Notes under the pieces: generated by a model
The model's input: the letters and a program-made list of their open reading frames with translations, nothing else
The model's database searches: none
What the model was told of the DNA's origin: nothing
Part shown: one piece after another, positions 27,479 to 37,335 of the stretch
Position numbering within the stretch: the first letter of the stretch is position 1
Layout: each line of letters opens with the position of its first letter
IMG/VR virus record: IMGVR_UViG_3300042868_008304
Span: 1 to 61,461 of that record
Direction: 5' to 3' (one strand)
DNA: 61,461 nt
Source: a virus
Position numbers and translations under genes: made by a program

Positions 27479-30127
27479 ATGCCATTTTCATCATCAATCT
27501 GTTTAACAAATACTGGAACATTACCATTAGGTAGTTATGTTGATATTTATTCTAACTCAGATAGTTACGCATTTCCATTTCAACCAAATATATCACTTTC
27601 TCTATTAACATCAAATTGTCCATATATTTTAACTAATATACCTGACGGGACAACAGAAATTAAATTTCAGGACACTGTGTCTCATTGTTGTTATAATCTT
27701 ATAATATCACCAAATAACATATGTAATTTATTTGGGATTCAATTATCAGGGTTTTCATCTACAACAATTAGTGAAATTGTTGCAGGTCTTTTAGTTAGTT
27801 CTGTTGGTGCAAATATTACCGATTATATAATTGATTGGTATGGCCCTGATGATAACACAACAGTTTCGTTCACATCAGGTTTTGGAACCTTATTTGGTCC
27901 TTATAATCAAACACATCCGTTCACCAGATTATCTCTTTCAGGGTATTACGCACCAATGATTAGACAAATACGAATTAACGGAATTAATTATTCAATAACT
28001 GGTGGTACAGGTTTTGTTCAAGCAAATACTAATTGTTTAGAAAATCAAACAGTACAGGTATTTCCATCAAATTGTTTGGGTAATCGACAAGAACCATATT
28101 ACACTGAACCACAATATAACAATTTTTATTTTTCTAATAGTGCAGCATTTAACCTTCCACCTGAAACATTAGAAGCGGATTTTGACCTTGATGTTAACAC
28201 AAATTATTTTGCTTGGGAATTTAAACCTGAATCCGTTAGTGATACTATCGAAATTAGTTTTGTAAGTGATAATTATTCAGAACCTATTGTTTTAGATTAT
28301 TGGAGAGTTGGATTAGAAAACACTGAAAGTAATCTTTTAGTAACTCCAAAAGTAATGAAAATTGCTGATGCCAGTTATTTTAAAAAAGTTATAAATCTTA
28401 AACCATTCTTAAGAAATCAGAATGATAAAATTAGGATAAGAGTAATACCAAATATAACAAACTCTAGAACAAATTGGCAATTATATTTTAAATGTTTAGA
28501 GACTTTTGATTGTTCAACTTGTTTAGACACCGCACCACTTCCTTATAAATTTATTAACAATTCGTTATCGTTAACCCCTTTAAGTTGTAATCGATATTTA
28601 TTTGTGGGAACGTATACATCGTGTACGACATTTGACTATTATAAAACAGATTTATTTAACTATTTTTTTGATAAAGTAGGTTATTATGATGCGGGTATAA
28701 ACGCATCCGCTTTTTCTTTTAACGATTTTGGTTCACAATTTCTTTCTCTAACAACATCTACAGGGGGAACATTGTGTAATCAGGGTAGTATTTATGGACA
28801 ATCAGAAGATTGTTATCTTCCACCTGGTGGGGTTACAACATTTGCAAAAACAAACGACGGTCCTAACGGTGATGGTAGAATTTATATGACTTTTCAATTA
28901 TTATCCGATTTGACAATATACTACAATTCATATTTAAATAATATTGTTGCAAATGGATTAGGCACACCATTTGACAATACTAATATCAATTATTATCGTA
29001 AGTTTACATTTATGATACCTATAATACCTTCCACCGATATAAGTAGACCTTGTAGTTCAGACATTTTTGATATCCGTAGGTATGACATACACACATCAAG
29101 TGTGGTAACTACAGGATTTACGGGAACCGTTTATTGGATGAATATGACAATGCCAAGAATTACAAAAAATATTAATTTTATTAATTGTGAATTAATGTGT
29201 GATTCTTTAACAACTAATTATGTTAACGTTATTAATCAGAATTCCATATCGCAAAGTAACCAAGCCAATTTTGTTAGTCAAATTGGTGCTAAACTTCTGA
29301 GACCATTCAACTTTTATCTTAATGTTTTTAAATATAATTCTGGCCCGGAAGAGATATATGTATCTAGAGAAATAAGTTTTAATAATATTGTGAATGATAC
29401 CATACCAATGTCAGGAAGTACTTACACCCCAATACCTTCATTATCTTCGTCAACTTGTGATATGTCAACATACGTCGCTACTGACTACAGCTATATTAAC
29501 CCATTAGTTTCTCCTTATGTTAACTATCAAAAAACCGCAATGTATTTTAGATTTAAAATATCAAATCCTAATAGTTTTCAAATATTTGATACAATTCCTA
29601 ATAATGATGTTTTAATTTATGATTATAATTTAACTACAAGTGCTGTAACATATAGTGCGTCTAGTTATTTTGTTGGACCGTCTATTGGATTAATATCTGT
29701 GTCATATACTGAAGGAGAAAATATCCCTATTTTATTTAAATCTGTTTATTGTGGTCAACAAAATTTTTCACCTTTTATGAATTGGGGGTTAAATGGTATT
29801 AGTGTAACAAATATCCTTAGTTATGAGATACTTTGTGAAGATACTGACGCTCAGGGTAGTAGTCCTGATGGGTATTTTATACATTGGTCTGTGACAGGTA
29901 TTGACCCATCACAATCATTTATTACACAAAATGGTGATTGGTTAGGTACTCCGGTTATAAATCCGACAGATTACCAACCCGGATTTTATACTGATAGAAG
30001 TAATGGTTGGAATGGACCTTGTCCTCCTTCAGGAACTCATAATTATAGAATACAAATAACCGCTAATTTAGTTGGTGGTGGAACAATTAAAAGTAATTAT
30101 TCAAGATTTACGTCATCAACACCTTAA
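27479..30127 (+). CDS. Putative virion fibre or baseplate-associated protein
   Basis: 882 residues of beta-rich sequence with many Asn, Ser, Thr and Tyr and scattered cysteines (CC near residue 64, CSTC near 345). I recognise no family. The N-terminal 75 residues resemble the small domains of the Cys-module proteins (SICLTNTGTLPLG opening). Residues about 215-350 look like a jelly-roll, with DFDLDVNTNYFAWEF. Position at the end of the fibre block, before a terminator, and absence of a signal peptide suggest a virion component. Function is unknown. Confidence 0.6.
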   Translation: MPFSSSICLTNTGTLPLGSYVDIYSNSDSYAFPFQPNISLSLLTSNCPYILTNIPDGTTEIKFQDTVSHCCYNLIISPNNICNLFGIQLSGFSSTTISEIVAGLLVSSVGANITDYIIDWYGPDDNTTVSFTSGFGTLFGPYNQTHPFTRLSLSGYYAPMIRQIRINGINYSITGGTGFVQANTNCLENQTVQVFPSNCLGNRQEPYYTEPQYNNFYFSNSAAFNLPPETLEADFDLDVNTNYFAWEFKPESVSDTIEISFVSDNYSEPIVLDYWRVGLENTESNLLVTPKVMKIADASYFKKVINLKPFLRNQNDKIRIRVIPNITNSRTNWQLYFKCLETFDCSTCLDTAPLPYKFINNSLSLTPLSCNRYLFVGTYTSCTTFDYYKTDLFNYFFDKVGYYDAGINASAFSFNDFGSQFLSLTTSTGGTLCNQGSIYGQSEDCYLPPGGVTTFAKTNDGPNGDGRIYMTFQLLSDLTIYYNSYLNNIVANGLGTPFDNTNINYYRKFTFMIPIIPSTDISRPCSSDIFDIRRYDIHTSSVVTTGFTGTVYWMNMTMPRITKNINFINCELMCDSLTTNYVNVINQNSISQSNQANFVSQIGAKLLRPFNFYLNVFKYNSGPEEIYVSREISFNNIVNDTIPMSGSTYTPIPSLSSSTCDMSTYVATDYSYINPLVSPYVNYQKTAMYFRFKISNPNSFQIFDTIPNNDVLIYDYNLTTSAVTYSASSYFVGPSIGLISVSYTEGENIPILFKSVYCGQQNFSPFMNWGLNGISVTNILSYEILCEDTDAQGSSPDGYFIHWSVTGIDPSQSFITQNGDWLGTPVINPTDYQPGFYTDRSNGWNGPCPPSGTHNYRIQITANLVGGGTIKSNYSRFTSSTP

Positions 30128-30141
30128 ATTATAAAAAACAC

Positions 30142-30169
30142 CCCTCCCCAAAAAAGGAGGGTTTTTTTT
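30142..30169 (+). terminator. Rho-independent terminator
   Basis: A CCCTCC/GGAGGG stem with an A-rich loop, followed by eight T residues. It ends the fibre and transferase block. Confidence 0.85.
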
Positions 30170-30175
30170 ATTTAT

Positions 30176-30204
30176 TTGACTTACCCAAAGATTTCCGATA
30201 TATT
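30176..30204 (+). promoter_or_regulatory. Promoter for DNA polymerase gene
   Basis: TTGACT at 30176-30181, a 17-base spacer and TATATT at 30199-30204 fit a sigma70-type promoter. The same bases also fit the Bacteroidota pattern (TTTG, then TAnnTTT). A TATTTATA motif overlaps at 30201-30208. The ATG is about 60 bases downstream. Confidence 0.6.
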
Positions 30205-30222
30205 TATAGAAACAAGACAAAC

Positions 30223-30240
30223 CTGACTTATGTCGGAGCT
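30223..30240 (+). promoter_or_regulatory. Hairpin in polymerase mRNA leader
   Basis: CTGAC and GTCGG can pair (with one G-U) around a TTAT loop, about 28 bases upstream of the polymerase ATG. T4 gp43 represses its own translation through a leader hairpin; whether this one acts likewise is speculation. Confidence 0.25.
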
Positions 30241-30266
30241 AATATGTCACTCTAAAAAAATATAAT

Positions 30267-33056
30267 ATGGTAACACAAGAAGAAATCAAAGCATTCCTTG
30301 AGGGGAATGACCCTGAAGAGCACATCGTTGCAATTGAGTATGATTACGTCACCGACGCAATCTACAAAATCAAAGAAATCCCTGGTCAGGGAAAGATAAT
30401 CAAGAAAGACACATTTACGGCATTTGCTTGGGTTGGAGACTTAAGAGATTTGAATTTTTATTCAAAATCTAAAGACTTACAAAAAGAAGCAATGAAAAAA
30501 CACGGAATCATCATTGATAAGTTAGAAACCAAAGGTAATGAAAGATTAGAGAAAGGTCTTAAGTTTATGGTTAAATCAATGAAGGGTTATCGTTCACTTA
30601 TTCAATTTTTTAAAGAGGGTGGTGTAGACCCGTGGGGTGAGAAAACAAAAGGAAAACTAACGGTACTTCCACCGGTTGAACAGTTCCTTATCTCAAGAGA
30701 GAAGAGATTATTTAAAGGGTATGAAGAATACAACGACATCACCCGACTCGGGTTTGACTTGGAGACGACCGCTTTGGAACCAAAGGATGGTCGTATATTT
30801 ATGATTGGAATTAAAACCAATAAAGGATACCAAAAAGTTATTGAGTGTGCTGACGAAGACCAAGAAAGAAGAGGGTTAGTAGAATTCTTCAACATTATTG
30901 ACGAACTTAAACCATCAATCATCGGTGGATATAATTCTGCAAACTTCGACTGGTTTTGGATATTCGAGAGATGTAAAGCACTTAACTTAGACATCAAAAA
31001 AATTGCTAAATCACTAAACCCGGCAAGACCTATCTCTCAAAAGGATGGTATGTTAAAACTTGCTAACGAAGTAGAAAGATTCTCACAAACTCAATTGTGG
31101 GGTTATAATGTTATTGATATTATTCATTCAGTTCGTAGAGCTCAAGCAATCAATTCAAGTATTAAATCGGCGGGTCTTAAATATATTACTCAATATATTA
31201 AAGCTGAGGCTCCCGACCGAGTTTATATTGACCACTTAGAGATTGGACCAATGTATGCTAAAAAAGAGGAATATTGGTTAAATGTTGAGAACGGGAAATA
31301 TAAAAGAGCGGATAATCCGGACTTCAATAACTTAGATACAAGATTTCCGGGTAAATACCTAAAGGTTACCGGAGATAATATTGTGGAGAGATATCTTGAC
31401 GATGACTTAGAGGAAACGTTAACAGTCGATGATGAATTTAATCAGGGGACGTTTCTATTAGCATCGATGGTACCAACAACATATGAGAGAGTTTCCACTA
31501 TGGGAACCGCAACTCTATGGAGAATGATTATGTTGGCTTGGTCATATAAGAATAATTTGGCTATTCCCCAAAAAGAAGAGAAGACAGACTTCGTAGGAGG
31601 ACTTTCAAGACTACTTAAGGTGGGTTACTCTACCAACGTATTAAAACTCGATTACTCTTCCCTATATCCATCTATTCAGTTAGTTCACGATGTGTTCCCT
31701 GAGTGTGATGTTATGGGTGGAATGAAAGGGATGTTAACTTACTTCCGTAATGCTCGTATTATGTATAAAAACTTAGCAACGGAATATAAATCAACTGATT
31801 CTAAAAAATCACTTTCATACGATAGAAAACAATTACCATTAAAAATCTTCATTAACTCGATGTTTGGTGGGTTATCGGCACCACACGTTTATGAGTGGGG
31901 AGAAATGAATAGTGGAGAAAGAATTACTTGTACCGGAAGACAATATCTTCGTCAGATGGTGAAATACTTTGTTAAGAGAGGTTATACTCCTTTGGTACTC
32001 GATACCGATGGTGTCAACTTTAGTTTACCTGAAGGTGGTGTTGAAGATAGAGTTTATATTGGAAAAGGGTTAAATTGGTTAGTTAAAGAGGGTCAAGAAT
32101 ATAGAGGTTATTATGCCGACACCGCAGAATACAACGACTTGTTTATGAAAGGTGAGATGGGGTTAGATTGTGATGGAACTTGGGATTCTTGTATTAATTT
32201 AAGTAGAAAGAATTACGCGACAATGGAATCTAACGGTAAAATTAAATTAACCGGAAATTCAATTAAGTCTAAAAAATTACCACTGTATATTGAGGTGTTT
32301 TTAGATAAAGGGGTAAAATTATTATTGGAAGGGAAAGGTCAGGAATTTGTTGAGTGGTATTTTGAGTATCACCAAAGAATATACGACCAACAGATACCTT
32401 TAAAACAAATTGCTCAAAGAGCAAGAGTTAAATTGTCTGTCGAAGATTATAAAAAAAGATGTGGAATGAAAACTAAAGCGGGTTCTTTAATGAGTAGAAT
32501 GGCTCATATGGAATTGGCGATTAAACACGATTTAAAAGTTTCATTAGGGGATGTAATTAGTTATGTTAATAATGGAGTTAAGGCGTCTCACGGAGATGTT
32601 CAAAAAATCACCAAAAACAATTACACTAAAAAAGCGTTAGATTTGTTCACATCAGTAAATGGGGTGGAACCTGAAGATAAGTCTACCTCAACAATACAAT
32701 TAAATTGTTATATGTTAGACCAAACTGAAATTGAGAATAACCCTGATTTAACCGGAGAATACAATGTTCCAAGAGCAATCTCAACATTTAATAAAAAAGT
32801 CGAACCATTATTAATTGTTTTTAATAAAGAGTTAAGAGAAAGTTTGTTAATTGCTAACCCTGAAGATAGAGGTTTCTTTACTAAAACTCAATGTGAGTTA
32901 ATTGGTGGTATTCCAAATAAAGAAGGAGACCAAGACACTATTGAGGATTTATTAACAATAACAGATTTAGAATTAAAGTTTTGGGATAGAGTTGGTGTTA
33001 GTTCTGAATATATTTATGAATTAGCTGAACCTGGTTGGGAAGAACATATTAATTAA
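30267..33056 (+). CDS. 43-like: Family B replicative DNA polymerase with 3'-5' exonuclease
   Basis: 929 residues, close to T4 gp43 (898). Exonuclease motifs: FDLETT (Asp164, Glu166), GYNSANFDW near 216 and YLDDD (Tyr376, Asp380). Polymerase motifs: LDYSSLYPS (Asp462) for motif A, LPLKIFINSMFGG near 522 for motif B, and DTDGVNF (Asp579, Asp581) for motif C, where DTDG replaces the commoner DTDS. No intein is inserted. All catalytic acids are present, so the enzyme should be an active proofreading replicase. It has its own promoter and terminator and stands alone between the fibre block and the minus-strand block, unlike the clustered replication genes of T4. Confidence 0.93.
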   Translation: MVTQEEIKAFLEGNDPEEHIVAIEYDYVTDAIYKIKEIPGQGKIIKKDTFTAFAWVGDLRDLNFYSKSKDLQKEAMKKHGIIIDKLETKGNERLEKGLKFMVKSMKGYRSLIQFFKEGGVDPWGEKTKGKLTVLPPVEQFLISREKRLFKGYEEYNDITRLGFDLETTALEPKDGRIFMIGIKTNKGYQKVIECADEDQERRGLVEFFNIIDELKPSIIGGYNSANFDWFWIFERCKALNLDIKKIAKSLNPARPISQKDGMLKLANEVERFSQTQLWGYNVIDIIHSVRRAQAINSSIKSAGLKYITQYIKAEAPDRVYIDHLEIGPMYAKKEEYWLNVENGKYKRADNPDFNNLDTRFPGKYLKVTGDNIVERYLDDDLEETLTVDDEFNQGTFLLASMVPTTYERVSTMGTATLWRMIMLAWSYKNNLAIPQKEEKTDFVGGLSRLLKVGYSTNVLKLDYSSLYPSIQLVHDVFPECDVMGGMKGMLTYFRNARIMYKNLATEYKSTDSKKSLSYDRKQLPLKIFINSMFGGLSAPHVYEWGEMNSGERITCTGRQYLRQMVKYFVKRGYTPLVLDTDGVNFSLPEGGVEDRVYIGKGLNWLVKEGQEYRGYYADTAEYNDLFMKGEMGLDCDGTWDSCINLSRKNYATMESNGKIKLTGNSIKSKKLPLYIEVFLDKGVKLLLEGKGQEFVEWYFEYHQRIYDQQIPLKQIAQRARVKLSVEDYKKRCGMKTKAGSLMSRMAHMELAIKHDLKVSLGDVISYVNNGVKASHGDVQKITKNNYTKKALDLFTSVNGVEPEDKSTSTIQLNCYMLDQTEIENNPDLTGEYNVPRAISTFNKKVEPLLIVFNKELRESLLIANPEDRGFFTKTQCELIGGIPNKEGDQDTIEDLLTITDLELKFWDRVGVSSEYIYELAEPGWEEHIN

Positions 33057-33061
33057 AAAAG

Positions 33062-33090
33062 AAAAGGTGTCATATTCGACACCTTTTTTT
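33062..33090. terminator. Bidirectional terminator between convergent genes
   Basis: A 10-bp stem AAAAGGTGTC/GACACCTTTT with a 6-base loop. T-runs on both strands serve the polymerase (+) and the minus-strand neck operon. Confidence 0.85.
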
Positions 33091-33433
33091 ACTCTAACTT
33101 TAATCCATCGGAACTTAAAATATACCAACCACCATCAACTCTAAAGAACTCAACGGCCGCCCCTTTATCTATTAGTATTTCATCATATTGTTCGTCAATT
33201 TGTCCCATCAAAGGTAAAATTAATACCTTTGTTAAAGTTTTAATTACAATATGTTCAGTTGTGTTTTGGTCTAAAATTATTTTACAATAATCAACATCTT
33301 TAACCAAAATGAGTTCTTCACCATTTGTTCTATGTTCCGGAATAGTAATCGTTTCAATAGCTGGTCTATTTGGTAAGTTAGACATCACACCGAATACTTT
33401 GTTTCCAATTTTTGTTCTTGTTATAAAAGTCAT
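33089..33433 (-). CDS. Small hypothetical, probably virion-related
   Basis: A 114-residue protein, beta-rich, ending in GGWYILSSDGLKLE. That ending is reminiscent of small phage head or neck decoration proteins, but I cannot name a family. It starts five bases after the neck protein stop, so the two are probably made from one message. No membrane segment is visible. Confidence 0.55.
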   Translation of the reverse strand: MTFITRTKIGNKVFGVMSNLPNRPAIETITIPEHRTNGEELILVKDVDYCKIILDQNTTEHIVIKTLTKVLILPLMGQIDEQYDEILIDKGAAVEFFRVDGGWYILSSDGLKLE

Positions 33434-33438
33434 ATAAA

Positions 33439-34560
33439 TTAAATTACGTATATTTGTCTTGGCATTGCTCTGAACTTTAATTGTTTGTTAAGATTCTCAG
33501 CAATTTGTGCCTCGCGTTCCATAACCTTTTCAGGTTTTAAACGAGTTAATCTTCCTTCGGCACCAATTAACTCTTCAATTAATTTTGTTTTTTCATCTTT
33601 AGCTTCTGTCGCTAACGATTGATAATCCATAGTTAATTCACTATCAGGTGTTTTGATATTTCCACTAAATTTACCACGAACTCTTGCCAATGTTTCTTTA
33701 ACATATGCGGTAAACCAACGACGAATCCAAACTTGTGCAGGATTATTTAAATCAACCCAATCAATTTCGTCAAATGGAACATCCGATGGTAATTTAATAA
33801 TATCAGGATTGTTTTTTAAACATTTGTCTCTATCTTCAGGTCCGATATCATAATACCAATACCATACTTTTCCACGAGTCATAGTCGCATTTCCAAAATC
33901 AAATTTCCCACCCGGTGTATTCATTAAATGTAATGCCTTTTTTCCTTCAGGTAAAGCGGTAATTCTATAAGTTAAATCACCAGCAATAATTCTTCTTTGA
34001 ATATTAGTTTCTTGCATTCTTAATAACATATCAAATGCCGGCATCATAAAATATGAACCCGACATACCCATTTGTGAGAAACCTCCCGGGCCACCAAGAC
34101 CGATACCACCTAATGAACCAAAAGACCAGGGGTCAAATAATAGGTTGTTAAGTTCTGCGGGAGTAAACCACATAACTTCATTTATTTCTCTTCCCGCAGG
34201 AATTTCATAAATTTGTTGTCCTTTAACTAATTCTACATAATCTTTTTTAAGTTCCCACTCACCACCGGCTTGTAGTCCAACAATTTTTGAGTAAGCGTAA
34301 GTGTATCGAGTTTCATAATCTAAACTTTTGGTTATGAAGGCACGAGATAATGATTGAGTATCTAAATTAAGATTATACAATGAAGTCCATTGTGATTCTA
34401 TTAACCAATCTTGAACATATTGTGAATAGTCGCTAATAGATAATTCTAATAAACTATCCATCATCTCATCTTCAATTTCGATTGAACGAAGAGGGGCACC
34501 TAAAAGGTGTTTAATTCTTGTATAGAGTTTGGTTCTTTCCGGTTCTGCGATAACTGCCAT
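33439..34560 (-). CDS. Neck protein, T4 gp13-like
   Basis: 373 residues. The acidic helical start (IEIEDEMMDSLLELSISDYSQYVQDWLIE near 22-50), then an EIPAGREINEV turn near 120, a Gly-Met-rich loop around 150-170 and a WIRRWFTAYVKETLARVRGKFSG helix near 277 resemble head-completion and neck proteins of T4-like phages. gp13 joins head to tail by capping the connector. The assignment rests on overall pattern and on the paired gp14- and gp15-like genes 3-5 kb away. A TATTTATA motif stands 17 bases upstream on this strand. Encoding it opposite to the other tail genes is unusual. Confidence 0.5.
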   Translation of the reverse strand: MAVIAEPERTKLYTRIKHLLGAPLRSIEIEDEMMDSLLELSISDYSQYVQDWLIESQWTSLYNLNLDTQSLSRAFITKSLDYETRYTYAYSKIVGLQAGGEWELKKDYVELVKGQQIYEIPAGREINEVMWFTPAELNNLLFDPWSFGSLGGIGLGGPGGFSQMGMSGSYFMMPAFDMLLRMQETNIQRRIIAGDLTYRITALPEGKKALHLMNTPGGKFDFGNATMTRGKVWYWYYDIGPEDRDKCLKNNPDIIKLPSDVPFDEIDWVDLNNPAQVWIRRWFTAYVKETLARVRGKFSGNIKTPDSELTMDYQSLATEAKDEKTKLIEELIGAEGRLTRLKPEKVMEREAQIAENLNKQLKFRAMPRQIYVI

Positions 34561-34577
34561 ATAGATTTGTGTTTCTA

Positions 34578-34585
34578 TATAAATA
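34578..34585 (-). promoter_or_regulatory. TATTTATA motif upstream of neck gene
   Basis: On the minus strand it reads TATTTATATAGAAACAC, 17 bases before the ATG at 34560. The same AGAAACA tail follows the motifs at 30201 and 46420. Confidence 0.45.
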
Positions 34586-35470
34586 TCAGCTAAGAGTATA
34601 AATTAAACTTTTTTCAGGGAAAACGAAATTACCACCAAAAATTGTTGTTTCGTTATTATCAAATATTAAAATTTCTTTATTATTTTTAGAAAAAATTAAC
34701 CAGTCGGTATTGTATTTTTTAACATTACCTGAACCTAATACAACAATAAAGTGATGTTCTTCACTGATAGATGAGAAAGGTTTAATTTGTGCAGTTTTGG
34801 TTACACCATCAACAATTATTTCACAATCTATCCCTCCAATCATATCTTCGCTACTCCCAAGTTTTCCAACAGATTTAACATTATCTTCACCAAATTGTTT
34901 TTTAAGTATGTCAACGGTGGTATCTTCTCTTTTTTGACCCCAAGCGTGGGTTTGACCTAACACCATCATAAGAGATTGAAACGTTGATGATTCAGTATTA
35001 AAGATTCTTGTTTTATATTGGCCAATTACATTAACAAATCTTCTAACTTGATTGATTTGTTCAAGTTCAGATATGTTTTGAAATGAAATTGGTTGTTGTT
35101 TTTTAGATTTCAACACTTTGTTAATGTCTCTAAGTAATACACAAAAACAACTATAATTTGTGTTTAATTTGTTAATTACTGAACGACCTTCTTGTTCTAA
35201 GTCATATATTCCGGACATTTCACCTTCACCATACGCACCTCTATTGTAGTAATTGTTAGGAAAAACATCTTTTAATATTCTATTGATTGCGTATTTAAAT
35301 AAATCTTTAACTTTTGGGTTTGTGTTAAATACTTGTCTAATTTCCTCAACTTTAGATGTTGAACATTTTTCGGCTTTGGATTCTGATAACACTAAGGTTA
35401 CTTTTCTATCCGTTTCATTTTTTTTAATCTCTTCAATAATAAGATTAACTTTGTTTTCTGTATTTTTCAT
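34586..35470 (-). CDS. PD-(D/E)XK-like nuclease candidate
   Basis: 294 residues, not firmly recognised. The last third has GSSEDMIGGIDCEIIVDG followed by KTAQIKPF (Asp near 213, Gln-Ile-Lys near 227-229). This is the GxD...xK pattern of PD-(D/E)XK nucleases, with a strand-turn-strand between. Before it lies a helical region with MMVLGQTHAWGQKREDTTVDILKKQFGEDNV, the kind of helix-Glu segment that precedes such a core. The first 150 residues are helical and charged. It lies between a neck gene and a helicase, so both packaging and recombination roles are conceivable. The catalytic reading is inference. Confidence 0.45.
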   Translation of the reverse strand: MKNTENKVNLIIEEIKKNETDRKVTLVLSESKAEKCSTSKVEEIRQVFNTNPKVKDLFKYAINRILKDVFPNNYYNRGAYGEGEMSGIYDLEQEGRSVINKLNTNYSCFCVLLRDINKVLKSKKQQPISFQNISELEQINQVRRFVNVIGQYKTRIFNTESSTFQSLMMVLGQTHAWGQKREDTTVDILKKQFGEDNVKSVGKLGSSEDMIGGIDCEIIVDGVTKTAQIKPFSSISEEHHFIVVLGSGNVKKYNTDWLIFSKNNKEILIFDNNETTIFGGNFVFPEKSLIYTLS

Positions 35471-35489
35471 ATAGGCTTGTGTTTATTAT

Positions 35490-35497
35490 GATAAATA
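35490..35497 (-). promoter_or_regulatory. TATTTATC motif upstream of nuclease-like gene
   Basis: On the minus strand it reads TATTTATCATAATAAACAC, ending 19 bases before the ATG at 35470. Confidence 0.4.
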
Positions 35498-35511
35498 TCT
35501 AAACAACCGAA

Positions 35512-37317
35512 TTAACCTCGATTGTTTATTCTATTCATAATATCTGAGATGAAATCACCCTTTTCATCTATGTTGTCACCCATTACGGTTCCAATGTTTT
35601 GTTTCTTTTGATTTACCATATCATAGATGATTCCTTCGATTGAGTTATCAAATATTGGGTAGTAAACCGATACTGAATTTTTTTGACCATATCTGTATGC
35701 TCGGTCTTCCGCTTGTGCTAAGTCACCCGGAACAAATGATAGGTCATTAATTATTACGGCTTCAGCGGCGGTTAATGTAATCCCAACACCAGCGGCTTTG
35801 ACATTCCCAACAAACACTTTAATCTTTTCATTATCTTGAAATTGGTCAACAGCATATTGTCGTTGAGGTTTTGATGTAGAACCATCCAATCTCACAGCTT
35901 GTTTTCCAAAATGGTCGGCAATTCTGTTTAATGTTTCAGTAAAGTTGGTAAAGATAATGACTTTTTTGTCTTGTTCCAAAATATTTTCAGCTAATTCTAT
36001 GGTATCTTTGATTTTTTCTTCGGCAATAACTTGACGAACCTTCATTAACTTACTGAATTGAACTGTTAAAGATGTTGACTCATCTGGGTTCTTATTATAC
36101 CAATCATAGTATTCACCCATCAACCCTTCATAAAGTTTTGACTTTAATCTTAGATAAACCGGTGTAATAATTTTCTCAGGTAAATCTAAAACTTCCGTCT
36201 TCAATCTACGTAAAACTTGTCTTGATGTTCTATCTCTTAATTCTTCTAAGTTTGATGCTCCGGTAACATTCCATATCTTACGAGTTCCCGCAGTGAATTG
36301 ATACCCTTGACAATATCTAATAGCATAAGCCATCCAATTCTGAGCGACAGGACTTTCAATAAGTGCCAACAGATTGAAATAATTCATCGGTCGGTTAGTC
36401 ATCGGTGTTCCGGTTAATAACCACACTCTTTCACAACTTTTAGAAAAACTATTAACAAGTTTGGTTCTTGCCGCTTGTCCATTACTAACATAATGAGCTT
36501 CATCCAAGATAATTAAATCAAAATTTCCTTGTGTGATTAAAGATTCGGTCTTACTTTTTAAATCGTAGAAGTTTTTAAGAATGTCGTAATTAACAATTAC
36601 AAAATCGTGTTCAATTGAGAAATTTTTACCTTCAGAAATATAAACACTTCTATCTGTATAGTTTTCAATTTCTCTTTGCCAGTTAATCTTTAATGATGCC
36701 GGACAAACAATCAATATTTTTTTTGCACCTGTTTCTAACGCAGCGATAATTGTTGCGGTTGTCTTACCTAACCCCATATCATCGGCAAGAATAAATCTTT
36801 TAGAACCGGCAAGTTTTTCAATAGCCTCTTTTTGATGTTCCAATGGCGGACGATTGGAGTACTTTGAATAATCCACAACAATATTCTTAATTGTGTGTGT
36901 TTTAATCAAGGCACCTTTTGGTAGCCAAAAATCGTGGATAGTTTCAGAATCTAATACTTTTCCCCAAACGTGGTAGGATTTTTCTTTCTCAACTAATAGC
37001 TTTTCCACCCATACCTGTTCGGGGATTTTAAGTAATAATTTTTCGTCGGCAATTTTTTTGGCAAAGTAGGGGTCTAAATCAACCCATCGTTTGGCTACCT
37101 TAGGTGTAACTTCGTAATAATTTATAATGTAATCACATTGAGCCCTTGTAGGAAAAAATCTTTTGTTGGTCTCTTTTTGATGTTTTAATTTTAAGATATA
37201 GTTATTCGCCCCCTGATAAGTTTCAAGGAGAGATATTGCTCGTTGTTCTATTGTTAAATTAGAATTTTCAGATGTATTGTTTTCCAAATTTAATCTTTTA
37301 ATAGAAATATAACACAT
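35512..37317 (-). CDS. SNF2-family DNA helicase/translocase
   Basis: 601 residues with the full SF2/SNF2 set: LADDMGLGKTT (Walker A, near 178), IVCPASLKINWQ (Ia), LIILDEAH (DEAH, near 268), LLTGTPMTNRP (III), VIIFTNF (IV), VRLDGSTSKPQRQ, AGVGITLTAAEAVI (V) and QAEDRAYRYGQ (VI). The order and QAEDRAYRYGQ wording resemble SMARCAL1/HARP-like annealing helicases; the functional analogue in T4 would be UvsW, acting in recombination and fork rescue. The N-terminal 150 residues are a distinct small domain. The ATG lies only 18 bases from the divergent plus-strand gene, so its promoter must overlap that gene, or a downstream non-ATG start is used. Confidence 0.85.
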   Translation of the reverse strand: MCYISIKRLNLENNTSENSNLTIEQRAISLLETYQGANNYILKLKHQKETNKRFFPTRAQCDYIINYYEVTPKVAKRWVDLDPYFAKKIADEKLLLKIPEQVWVEKLLVEKEKSYHVWGKVLDSETIHDFWLPKGALIKTHTIKNIVVDYSKYSNRPPLEHQKEAIEKLAGSKRFILADDMGLGKTTATIIAALETGAKKILIVCPASLKINWQREIENYTDRSVYISEGKNFSIEHDFVIVNYDILKNFYDLKSKTESLITQGNFDLIILDEAHYVSNGQAARTKLVNSFSKSCERVWLLTGTPMTNRPMNYFNLLALIESPVAQNWMAYAIRYCQGYQFTAGTRKIWNVTGASNLEELRDRTSRQVLRRLKTEVLDLPEKIITPVYLRLKSKLYEGLMGEYYDWYNKNPDESTSLTVQFSKLMKVRQVIAEEKIKDTIELAENILEQDKKVIIFTNFTETLNRIADHFGKQAVRLDGSTSKPQRQYAVDQFQDNEKIKVFVGNVKAAGVGITLTAAEAVIINDLSFVPGDLAQAEDRAYRYGQKNSVSVYYPIFDNSIEGIIYDMVNQKKQNIGTVMGDNIDEKGDFISDIMNRINNRG

Positions 37318-37324
37318 TTTATAA

Positions 37325-37332
37325 TATTTATC
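37325..37332 (+). promoter_or_regulatory. TATTTATC motif in divergent gap
   Basis: It lies three bases before the ATG at 37336 in the 18-base divergent spacer. It is too close to be a -10 for that ATG unless the transcript is leaderless or serves the next gene. Confidence 0.25.
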
Positions 37333-37335
37333 AAT

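Noticed and set aside
30267-33056. Intein or intron in the DNA polymerase
   Set aside because: Length and motif spacing match an uninterrupted gp43-type enzyme, with no splicing motifs.
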